The notes under the pieces are model-generated. The model saw only the letters and a list, made by a program, of their open reading frames with translations. It made no database searches and was not told the DNA's origin. From Brachionus koreanus (lineage: Eukaryota > Rotifera > Eurotatoria > Ploima > Brachionidae), in assembly GCA_016987375.1 (NCBI GenBank), contig PJRA01000265.1:161152-184033 (forward strand): a stretch of DNA of 22,882 nucleotides, read 5' to 3'. Each line of letters begins with the position of its first letter. The first letter of the stretch is position 1. Both the position numbers and the translations under genes were made by a program. Shown in pieces: positions 1 to 10,100 of this stretch.

Positions 1-821
1 ATATTGGCATAATGAGATGATGCTAAGTGGGGCCAAAATGCAAAATTGCCATCCTGATAATATTTTTTAATCATTGGTTCAAGTCGTTTTTAAATACACT
101 CTCCAAGATAGACTTGTAGATTGACCGATAAACTACTAGGTACAAAATATGGTTCGCTTATTCCAAATTGTGAAAAAACATAAATTTTTCTTCAAATTTT
201 TTAGATTGCTTGTTCTTTACACTCTCCTTTGGCCTGACTGCCCTCTGGTTAGCATGTAAATGAAATCTCATGTGTTTTTTATACTTTTTGATGTTTTTAT
301 ATTTTTAAAGTCTTTCCGATATAGGTATAGTGGCAATTAAACTTTTTTGAGAACACCCGATTTATGATTGAAATAGGCTATTAGTTTAGCCACCATTAGT
401 TTCGTCGCTAGCAGGTCTTTCACTTCCTTTTTTTCTCTTCATAACTTTGTCTTTTTCTATAATCCGAATTTCTAAATTTCTAAATCGACTTTTATTTTTT
501 AATTTTTATAGAAAGTTTTTTAATTGTAGATATTTAAAAGTTGATTATAGTTTTATGCTCAGTGTCAGTATCAAATTGTGGAGAAACAAAATAACAAACA
601 AACTTTTTTTTCTTTTGCACTCAATTTTTTATCAAATTCAATAAATAAACAATCTCAGATAAATAATATAATTAATTTATAAATTTTTTCAACATACTGT
701 ACTCAAAACAAGTTTTATTTTATGGAATGTTAAACTTAAACAAAATTCACAAAGTTAGTTTACCTTTTAAAAAATAAGAATTTTCATCCATTTGAATTTT
801 ACTTCTAACTTATTTTCTACT
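1..821. other. AT-rich intergenic stretch, no gene seen
   Basis: No coding region, RNA gene or clear repeat was found here. A 65-codon open frame at 447-644 on the plus strand is rich in F, L, I and K, as expected for chance open frames in AT-rich DNA, and has no family resemblance. The stretch ends at the left target-site duplication of the SINE. Confidence 0.6.
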
Positions 822-1110
822 TAATTTCTTTGATTAAAGCCGAATGGTTTGTGCATTAGCCATGCAAGCAGAGGATCGAGATTTCAAAACCCGTTAAGGG
901 TGAAAAATCTTCAAAATGTCTCTGCAGTAAGGCGTTCATGCTTAACACCTCTCATCAAAACATAGAGGACCAGTTTCAACTGGCTAATAATTTCGGTGTA
1001 GATGATAAGCTCGATGTAGTTACGTTGTGTCAGATCGTAGCCATTGCTCAAAAAGGTTCTGGAAAAGGAAATGAGCGTCTCTATTATTATTATTAATTTC
1101 TTCGAGTAAA
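822..1110 (+). mobile_element. tRNA-derived SINE with target-site duplications
   Basis: A patch clearly richer in GC than its surroundings occupies 839-1093. Its 5' end looks like a worn tRNA gene: an A-box-like stretch at 845-859 (TGGTTTGTGCATTAG) and a B-box-like stretch at 880-892 (GATTTCAAAACCC). An unrelated body of about 180 bp follows, and the 3' end is an ATT microsatellite at about 1081-1093. It is flanked by near-perfect 17-bp direct repeats, TAATTTCTTTGATTAAA (822-838) and TAATTTCTTCGAGTAAA (1094-1110), which match at 15 of 17 positions. Head, body, simple-repeat tail and long target-site duplication together are the signature of a SINE mobilised by LINE machinery. The two changes between the duplications suggest an old insertion. 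The SINE family cannot be named from sequence alone. Confidence 0.75.
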
Positions 1111-1493
1111 AAGTATTTTCATAATTTTATTTCGATCCATCAATGAAATAGCCTCAGAAGATGAATGGGCACTTGTTAAATCTGGTAAAAATAAAAAGGT
1201 TTCATCATTGAGATACTTTTTAATAAATAGTCGTTATTCTTAAAATTAAAATTCTTCAATATTGACATTTGAATTAATAGCTGTTCATTTAGAAAAAGCC
1301 GTTATTATATTCTACGCTCAAAATTAGTGATCCTTAAAAGATTTTTCTAAGAAAACTTTTCTTATCCTTAAAAATATTTTCTTAGTATTTTCTTTGTTAG
1401 CTGAATAATATCCAGCATTTACAGGCATCTCATCTCTACCAAAATAAAAGTATTTTTCATCGTCCAAAATAAAAATGCTCTTTTGTTTAAAGA
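1111..1493. other. AT-rich spacer between SINE and TIR element
   Basis: I see no open frame, RNA gene or repeat in this stretch. Confidence 0.5.
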
Positions 1494-1793
1494 TAACGGG
1501 TGTTCAAAAAGTAATGGCCGTTTTTTTAAATTAAAAAAAAAACATGTTCCTCTAATCAAAAGTCTATGAAATTTTATACGAATGTAAGTTAACTTCTAAT
1601 GTAAGAAAAATTAATTAACATTTAATTTGAATGTTGTTTATTATTAGAATTAGACCAATGATATTGCCTATGACCCTTTCATCAAAATGTCCCTGGTAAA
1701 CCAATTTTGAGGAAATTAAGTATGGTATATCATCTTATAGAAAATTTTACAAAGATTTTAAATATATATAATATATATATAATTTTTGATCCA

Positions 1794-1888
1794 TTCAAAA
1801 GTTATGATAAGAAAACACTAAATTTTGATATGTTTTTTTTGTTGCTAAAAATTCGAGTGTTTTAGCATGTTCGATCATAACTTTTGAA
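1794..1888. repeat. Internal inverted repeat inside the TIR element
   Basis: TTCAAAAGTTATGAT at 1794-1808 is the exact reverse complement of ATCATAACTTTTGAA at 1874-1888. Just inside lie AAAACACT and AGTGTTTT, which extend the potential stem. It is nested inside the larger TIR structure. Confidence 0.75.
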
Positions 1889-2080
1889 TTAAATAAGTTA
1901 ATTTCATCATATTTTGTAATTAAAATTTCAATTACCTGGTAATTAATAAAAGATAATTAAAATCATATATTTTTAATATAAAGGCACTTAATCTAGTGAC
2001 TTAAAAGAATAAGACTCGATATAAGCAAGTCTAAAAGTTAAGAAAATTTATTAAGTGTAAAAATACAAAAATAGCTTTTC

Positions 2081-2105
2081 AAAAAGCTTGAATAACAAGC
2101 TTTTT
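2081..2105. repeat. Perfect 10-bp hairpin with 5-nt loop inside the TIR element
   Basis: AAAAAGCTTG, loop AATAA, then CAAGCTTTTT. It lies just inside the right arm of the transposon and may form a stable cruciform or RNA hairpin. Confidence 0.7.
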
Positions 2106-2343
2106 CTACTTTTAATAATTTACCTATTAAAAGATGATATACCAAACTTAATTTCCTCAAAATTGGTTTACCAGGGACATTGGTCTAATTCTAATAATAA
2201 ACAACATTCAAATTAAATGTTAATTAATTTTTTTTACATTAGAAGTTAACTTACATTCGTATAAAATTTCATAGACTTTTGATTAGAGGAACATGTTTTT
2301 TTTTAATTTAAAAAAACGGCCATTACTTTTTGAACACCCGTTA

Positions 2344-3036
2344 TATTCATTGGATATCTTTTTTTTTAGTGATGTTGGTTAACCAACGCTTGGACGACCT
2401 AAATCGCCAAATTTTGCTAACCAATATTTGGTTCTTAATTTGGCCTACCAAAAAAAAAATATTATAATTAAATAATATTTAAAATTTGCTCAAAATAAAA
2501 AACAATCCGAATAAGAATTTTTCCGTTTTTTTTAATGCTTTAAAATGAATGTCAGAGTCTATTTTTCTCAAAATTTATCATCAAAATTTCTGAAAAATGG
2601 TTTAAGTTCAAGATTGAGGATTAATTAAAGAGTAAATTTTATTTTATTCATAAAATAAAGTCATAATATTGAATTTGAGATTTTGAACACAAAATTTAAT
2701 GATTTTGAAGCTGTTGTCTTTGTAAATTTTGGGTTTTTTATAGGCTTATCTAGCGTAAGAAAAATTTTTAATCGAAAAAAAACCCTCTTTCGTTATCAAC
2801 AATTTTTTCGATTCTAATTTGTAACAAAAATGTTTATTAGAAAGAAATTTCTTAGTTTCTTAATGCTGAAATTTTCATCATGCCTTTCAGAATGCATTTT
2901 CGAAAAAAATAATCGAAACACATTCCGTCAAAAAGTTTGGTCAAAAAAATCTTATTGAAAAATTAGTTTTAATGTTAAAAAAATGTTCTTAAGTGAATAA
3001 AGTTTCAATACTAAAACAAAATTAATGTTAAACTAA
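2344..3036. other. AT-rich spacer with one perfect palindrome
   Basis: No coding region is seen. The only distinct structure is the 14-bp perfect palindrome GTTGGTTAACCAAC at 2374-2387, about 30 bp outside the right end of the TIR element. A related half, CTAACCAATATTTGG, follows shortly after. Confidence 0.5.
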
Positions 3037-3324
3037 GTATATGATGATACTCAGCTGAATACAACTCCAGTCTCAACACAAACCAACAAAACTCGAATAA
3101 AGAAAAAGCTAATACTGAGTTTAAAGGATGCAAGAAATATGCCCAAGGTTTCAGATAGTTCTTTTTTAGCTGAATTAGATAACTATACTATGTTTACGAA
3201 TAATTACAGTCACTCAAATATTGGTGACGAAGGCTTGTGCGATCCTCTTGATTTTTATAAAAAAAATAAGAATCGTTTTCTTTTTCCAAGCCAAATTGTA
3301 AAGAAAACTGTTTTCTATTGCTGA
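3037..3324 (+). pseudogene. hAT-family transposase fragment (C-terminal part, decayed)
   Basis: A 95-codon frame stays open from just after a TAA at 3034-3036 to the TGA at 3322-3324. Its second half reads ELDNY, then a linker, then DPLDFYKKNKNRF and SQIVKK. This is the layout that precedes the dimerisation segment in hAT transposases: an acidic ExDxY stretch, DPL(D/E)(F/W)(Y/W)K-N--RFP, then LS--AKKYL. The expected downstream block (P-A-T-S---ERLFS) is missing and the frame stops just after KK, so the copy is truncated. There is no nearby start context or full-length frame. The assignment rests on recognised motif order, not on a database match. It belongs to a different subfamily or a different part of the protein from the fragment at 13866. 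Confidence 0.55.
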
Positions 3325-4108
3325 TCTTGAATAGAAATTTGGGAAAACTAACTTTTGTAAAAACCAATTCGAAAAGACTTTTAAAACAATTTATTTAGTA
3401 ATAAAAATTTAAATCGCATTTTTATTCAAAATGTTTTTCTTAGATCTATTTATATCATAATTTTTTTAGATTTTAACTTGTCTCGAAATAAACTTTTTTA
3501 AAAAAAAATTTTCGGTTTATTTTCGTCAAAAATTGTCAACAATAGTGCTTTCGAAATTTTGGACCATTTATTATTTCTATAGAAAAAAGATTTTTTAATT
3601 TAAAATATTTGTCACCCGTTAAGTTTTCTTTTTGACAGATTTCCTATTAATAATAAAATTAAAATTATGAGATTTTTAATTTCTTTTTGCATTTTTTGTT
3701 TATTAAATTTTAAAAATTAAATTTTTATTGAAAATGTCTTATTTCTTTATATTATCGGTTAAATGTTTAAGTTTTAAATTATAACTTTTACTTCTTAAAA
3801 ATAATAAATAAAATTACGTTAATATTATGAGGTATTCTGACATTTTTAAAAATTTTTTTACTAGATTTTTAGGAAAGTTTTTGCTTGATCAGCTCGTTCA
3901 ATTCTGTAAAGAATATAAAATATTATGATAGAATTGTTAAAAAATTAAGAAAAAGAAGTAAGAGAATTTTAATTTTATTTAAAAATTTGCTAAATTTAAT
4001 CCGTTTTTGAGAGAGAATAAAAATTTTATTTATTTTTACTACATAAAAATAAGTAAACTATTTCTAAAGAAAATCAAAATAAATCAGAAATCTGAATCAC
4101 TGATAAGT
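3325..4108. other. 3' flank and 3' UTR of the myosin gene
   Basis: AT-rich sequence downstream of the myosin stop (minus strand). It contains the candidate poly(A) signal at 4025-4034 and, at 3882-3896, a 15-bp exact copy of a stretch of myosin exon 9 (also at 4323-4337). No other gene is visible. Confidence 0.5.
4025..4034 (-). terminator. Candidate poly(A) signal of the myosin gene
   Basis: Two overlapping AATAAA hexamers on the minus strand, about 75-85 nt beyond the myosin stop codon. The position is right, but the hexamer is common in DNA this AT-rich. Confidence 0.5.
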
Positions 4109-7100
4109 TTAATTTCTTCTGATTGAACTGGCTCTAAATGGAGCAGTGCTGGTAGCTCTGAATGGCGCAGCGCTAGCAGCCCTAATAGGTTGCTGTTCTC
4201 TCTAGAAATTAGAAAATAATAAATTTTTTACAAATATTTAAATATTTTACCTGAGGAGAACTAACTCGTGCAACAGAAACTGTACTTCTATTTTTAGCTC
4301 TTTGTTTATTTAGTTGATTTTCTGCTTGATCAGCTCGCTCAGAAGCATCATCTAATTCTAATTGAACTTTGCGGAACTTAGCTAGATTGACAGCAGCTAT
4401 TTCTTCAGCTTCTTCAACTTGTCTCTTGTATACTTTCAATTTATTTTGTAATTTTTCAACTAAATCTTGTAATCTAGCTTGATTTTTTCTGTCTTCTTCG
4501 GCTTGGAAGGCTAATTCTTTTAGTCTTCTGTCATTCTTTCTAACTTCTTTCAAAGTTTCTTGATGGTGTCTTTGTTCAATGTCCAACTCGGATTCCAATT
4601 CATGAATCTTATAAATAAATAATAACATCTATTTCTAATTAGAAATTTATTAATACTCTTTGTTCAAGTTTTTGAATTATTCGTTTGCCTCCTTTAAGAG
4701 CATTAGCTTCAGCTTCATCTAATCTAACTTGTAAATCTTTGACTTGTTGTTCAAGTGATTTTCTTAGTTTTTCAACATTCAAAGCATGCTCCTAAAAAAT
4801 TTTTAATAATAAAATTAATTGAGAGCAATTTAGTAAAAGTAAAACTTGTTCTTGTCTCAATTCTTCGGCTAGTCTTGCTGCATCTGCAGATGCTTTCTTG
4901 ACTCTTTCTTCTGAATTTTTCAATTCAGAAATAGCCTCATCGAGATCTGCCTGAATAGCTACAATATCGCTTTCTAATTTTCGCTTAAGAGCGCCTAGAT
5001 TGGCATTAGCTGAAGAAAGTTCGCTGATGCGATCAGCAGCTTCGTGCAAATCATTTTCTGCAGCTTTACGAGCTCTTTCTGCTTGCTCAAGAGCTGCTCT
5101 TATTTCTTCTAGTTCCGAAGCTAAAAGATTAGCACGTCTTTCAGCTTGGGCAGCTGCTTCTCTTGCTTCATCTCTTTGTCTTTGTTCATCTTCAATTTGA
5201 GCAGTTAGCTCTTCAATCGTTGATTGTAATTTTTTGACAAGTTTCTGCAAATCAGCATTGGCTCTATTCGAATGATCCAAAGAAATCTCAAGTTCATTGA
5301 TGTCCGATTCAAGTTTCTTTTTTTGTCTAATAGCTTCGGCCTTGCCTTTTGTTTCGGCTTCCAAACTAGCCTGCATTGATTCCAAAGCACGTTGATGATT
5401 GCGTCTTGTGTTTTCGAATTCTTCTTCTTTTTCATGTAAACGTCTATCTATTTCTTGTCTTACTTGACTCAATTCTAATTGAGCTCTTAATACTTTGGCC
5501 TCTTCTTGTTCCAAAGCACCTTCGGCTTCTTCCAAAGCAGCTTGCAATTCATCTTTTTCAATTTCAAGTCTTTTTCTTGATTTTTCCAATTCATGAATAG
5601 ATTTTCCACCTTCGCCTAGTTGATCCATCAAATCTTTTATTTCATCGGCCAAATTCTTGTTCTCACGTCTCAATGCTTCAATTGATTCATGACTTTCTTC
5701 ATATTGAGTTTTCAATTTGAACAACTCAGTTGAATATTGACGAGCCTCTTTTTGCGATGCTTCCAATTCCAAAGTAATGTCTTCGCATTTTTGTTTCCAT
5801 TCACCAATCAATTTATCAAATTGTTTTTGTTTCTTTTCCATGGCAGCAGCATTTGAATTAGCTCTTTCGACATCGACCATTAAGTCTTCAACTTCAGCCT
5901 GTAGTCTTTGTTTAGTCTTTTCAAGACTGTTACATTTAGCCAAAGCTTCTTCAACTTGTTCTTCAGCCTCGGCCAATTTGGCAGCAAGTTTTCTCTTGGC
6001 CTCTTCAAGTTCTTCAGCTCTGGCCAAGCCTTCTATTTCATATTTAGATCTCCATGAGATCATTTCGCTGTTTACTTTTGCCAATTGTTTTTGAAGATCA
6101 TTTCTGGCTTCATGTTCTTCTTCTATTTGTTCCCGTGCCTGATCTAAATCAGCCGTTACATTTCTTAGCTGCTGGGCCAAGCCATTTTTCGCTCTAGACT
6201 CTTCCTCAGCGTTTCTTCTAGCCTCTTCAATTTGAGATTGGAGTTGTTGTCTTGTTTTATTAAATCCGCTAATTTGACTTTCATAATCTTCCACTTGAGA
6301 AGACAAACTGCTATTTTCAGACTGTAGTTTATTATTGAATGAATTTAATTCTTGAATTGATTTGGTAGAATCGTCTAGTTTAATGTTTAATTCTTGCAAC
6401 TGCTGTTCTAATTGTTTCGCTAATTTTTCAACATTGGCCTAAAAAAGTTTTGTTTAAATAATATCTAACAAAAATTTAATCTAATTTTACTCTAGCTTTG
6501 TTTGCATGATCAGTTTGTAATCTTGCCTCGTCAACTTCAGATTTAATAAGTTGTTTTTCTTTTTCCAATTTATTACGTGATTTTTGCAATTGATCAATTT
6601 GTTCGCCCATTTCATTAACAGCATCTTGATGTTTCTTTCTAAGCTGTGCAGTTGTAGCTTCGTGTTGTAAGTTGGCTTCTTCCAAATCACGTCTCAATTT
6701 GGCCAATTCTCCCTCACGTTTTTTGTTCAACTCAAGTTGGGCAGTAGTTGCTCCTCCAGCTTCTTCTAATCTCTCATTTAATTCGTCCAATTCACGAGAC
6801 AAATCAGCTCTTTGTTTTTCAGCCTTGCTCTTTGCTTGTCTTTCAGCTTCAGTCTCTTCTTGTGATTCATCTAATCGCTGTTGAAGTTCTTTTATCTTTT
6901 TGTGCAAATTAGCTATTTGACCATGTTCATCCTCTACTTTTGAACTAAGGCTATTAATTTCTGAATCTTTACGCTTCAAATTGTCTTCCAAATCTTTCTT
7001 GAGTCTTTCAACTTCTTCAATTTGAGCTTGAGCGTTTTTCAAATCAGTTTCTAATTTTCTCTTAGCTTTGTCCAAATCAGCACGACCTTTCTTTTCTCTT

Positions 7101-10100
7101 TCCAAATTGTCTTCAGCTTCATCCAATGTTTGCTCAAGTTTTGTTTTAACTTTACTCAAATGATTTACTTTATCTTCTTCTTGTTGCAATTGTTCAACTG
7201 TTTTAGCATTTGTTTCTTCCAAGCGCTTCTTTTCACGAGTTAATTTGGCAATTGACTCATCTTGATGTGCCATTTCATCTTGGAGTTTATGAATTTGATT
7301 TTCCTTACTCTTATTTTCAGAGTCAGCTTTATTCAACTTTAAACTGATATCATCAATGTCTTTTTTTAAGTCACTGATTTCGTGTTCAAGTTTTTTCTTC
7401 TTAGCATTCAATTCTCCAGCCATTTCTTCTTCTTCTCCTAATTTATCTTCTAAATCTTTTACTTGGCCCTCAAGATCAGCTTTTTGAAGAACTAGCTTTT
7501 GAATTTTTTCTTCAGCGATTCCAAAACTATCCCTTTCAGATTGCAATTGAGTGAATAATTCATTTTTGTCTTTCAAAAGTTTCAAATTGTTATCTTCGAA
7601 TTCTTTCCTTAATTTTTCTTCTTTTTCAAAAGCTTCCTTCAGCTTGGTTAACTCTTCTTCTTTAGCTTTGAGTTCATCTTCTTGTCTAGCAACAGATAGC
7701 AATGGCTTGACTTTGGTGTACAATTTCCACCATGGCCAATTTCTCAAAGACAAATAGGCTTTTATATTTCGTTGCAACACACTCAAAGCCAAACGTTGAT
7801 CCAACATTCTCTTGAAGTGCTTTTTCATCAAATACATTCTGATGTTAGATTGTAACATTCCAATTATCTTGGACAATGCGGCATCTCTCAACTCTTCAAG
7901 CTGACCTAGAACGCCAGCCTTGAAAAACACTTTGGTATGACCAAGTCTATATAAGTCTTCACTTAAAGAGATATCCTTCAAAATTGCACCAGTTGCTTTA
8001 GTTGCATCAACAAATCCTTTAGGTACAGCGTTTGGTGCCAAAATGCTATATCTTTGTTTAAATTCAGCATAGATCATTCTATTTGGAAAACCTTTTCGGC
8101 AAATACGAATACCTTCCAACACACCATTACAATGAAGTTGATGCATGACCAAATGGGGATCCAATACTCCACCAGTTTTAATTTCATTTGGAATAATACA
8201 ACGAACAAAATGAGGGTGGGTTTGTTTCAAAGTATTCATCAATTTGTTTAATTGTTCTCTGTGACCAGATGAAATAGATTGCATGCTACCACCTTTTTTG
8301 GCTTTTCCTTTTTCTTCTTCTTGACCCATGTCTTGATATAATTTAGCTAAAACACCATTTGTTTTGCTTGTTTTGAACAAAGTAGCAACAGTTGTGTTAA
8401 TAGGATCTTTATTCTTCTCAAGCCAACCACTTACATTATAAGATACAGTACCAGCATAGTGATGCAAGTCAAAATGAGCTTCAGCTTTTCCTTTAGATGG
8501 TTTTGGTTTACCAAAGTTAGGATGTTTTCCCAAATGTTGATTATAGAGTTTTTCTTGAAAGGTTTTATCACTAGCCTTTGGTACGATACATTCCTCTTCA
8601 AGAATTGAAAAAATACCCATAGGTTTTTCAATCAAATCAATGCAAGCTTGTAAATCCAAACCAAAATTAATCATTTCCCATTGAATACCCTCTTTTCTAT
8701 ATTCTTCTTGTTCCAACACAAACATGTGATGATTGAAAAATTGCTGTAATCTTTCATTTGTGTAGTTGATACAGATTTGCTCAAAACCATTGAAATCAAA
8801 GATTTCAAAACCTGCAATATCTAATACACCAATAAAGTATTGTCTTTTTGCTTTGACATCCAAAGTATTATTAACTCTATCCACAAGCCATTGAAAAAGA
8901 CGTGAATAAATAGATTTAGATAAAGCACCAATTGAATTGCAAACTTGATCTTTATTTTGACCTTTGTTTACATATTCATTTCCTACTTTGATTCTTGGTT
9001 TCAATAGACCCTTAATCAAATCAGCTGATTCAACACCCAACAAATGAGCGACCTTTTCACACTCTTCAGTACCATCAGTTTCAGCTTGTTCCTCTCTTGG
9101 TCTTTGCTTCCATTTTGAATTACCCCAGTGCATAATAGCACCAGTACATCTAAATAGATCAGATTTTTCTTGTTTGCTAAAATTCAAAATATCAAAGGCT
9201 TCATCAGTTAGTCTCATTTCTTCAGCATCATCAACATTGTCAATAGTGACCATACCTTGCGAGATAAAGTGATACAATTTTGGATTAGGTTCAACCAACA
9301 ATTCCTCTTTAAAAATAAAATAGTTTTAGTTAAATTAGTTTTTATTTTATTCATTTATTTAAGAGTTAATTTACTGTGATAATCAGGAAAAGCATCAGAC
9401 AGCAATTGATAGAAAATGTGGTAATTTCTCTCAGCTGGCTGTTGAAAAGTAACTCTTGACTTCTCAAGCAAGTAAGATTCAATATCGGCACCAGCAATTT
9501 TTCCAGTTGGACCAAAGTGAATACGAATAAATTTACCCTTAAATATTATTTATCTTTTACATTATGTCTTGTTTTTATTATTGAATAATAATTCACATGC
9601 ATTTTTGCTTCTGTAAAAAAAATTCATGCTTCTCAATTCATAATGCAACTCAACGGGTTCACTACTTACAAATCTAGAGGAATTATTATTTCGGGTTGTC
9701 TTAGCATTACCAAAAGCTTCTAAAACGGGGTTAGACTGAACAATTTGATCTTCCAAATTGGCTTGCTTTGTCTGATCACACACAAAAAAGGGTTATTAAT
9801 TAGATTTTATTAGACATTTTAGGAATGTTTAGGAATGGGATTTTTCAGGTCATAGAGGGTAATTTTTCAAGCTCACTAATTTTAATTGACTATCTTTTTA
9901 ACTTACAAATCGTGAAGAATTATTATTTCTGGTTGTCTTAGCATTACCGTATGCCTCTAATACTGGATTAGCAGACACAATCTGGTCCTCTAAGTTAGCC
10001 TCTTTTTTCTGTAAATTTTCAAATTTTATTTTACAATATTTGATTTAAGTTATTAAGTAATTTTGTATTTTTTAAGTTTTTTTTTTAAATTTAAAATTCT

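Larger units (their letters stand above)
1494..2343. mobile_element. Non-autonomous TIR transposon (foldback/MITE type) flanked by TA
   Basis: The outer ends are ACGGGTGTTCAAAAAGTAAT (from 1496) and its reverse complement (ending at 2341). Each is followed outward by TA (1494-1495 and 2342-2343), which looks like a TA target-site duplication of the Tc1/mariner kind. The inverted arms are long: 1496 to about 1736 on the left and about 2131 to 2341 on the right. They are nearly identical except for one homopolymer step, a few substitutions and a 29-nt block present only in the left arm. High arm identity suggests a fairly recent insertion or arm homogenisation. The 390-bp core has no coding frame, so it must depend on a transposase made elsewhere. 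The superfamily call rests only on the TA and the terminal sequence. Confidence 0.8.

Noticed and set aside
447..644. 65-codon plus-strand frame
   Set aside because: Composition is that of chance AT-rich translation; no motif, no splice context.
839..915. A functional tRNA gene
   Set aside because: The promoter boxes are degenerate and no full cloverleaf is apparent; the flanking duplications and ATT tail mark it as a SINE head.
5000..6094. Plus-strand open frames inside the myosin rod (5000-5200, 5376-5600, 5777-6094)
   Set aside because: They are antisense shadows of coiled-coil codons; products are serine- and leucine-rich with no family resemblance.
9590..9625. A second polypyrimidine-CAG in the intron between myosin exons 4b and 5, suggesting a third alternative exon
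   Set aside because: The sequence after it does not resemble exon 4 and runs into a stop (reading [14 protein letters not shown]); it is probably a decoy acceptor.
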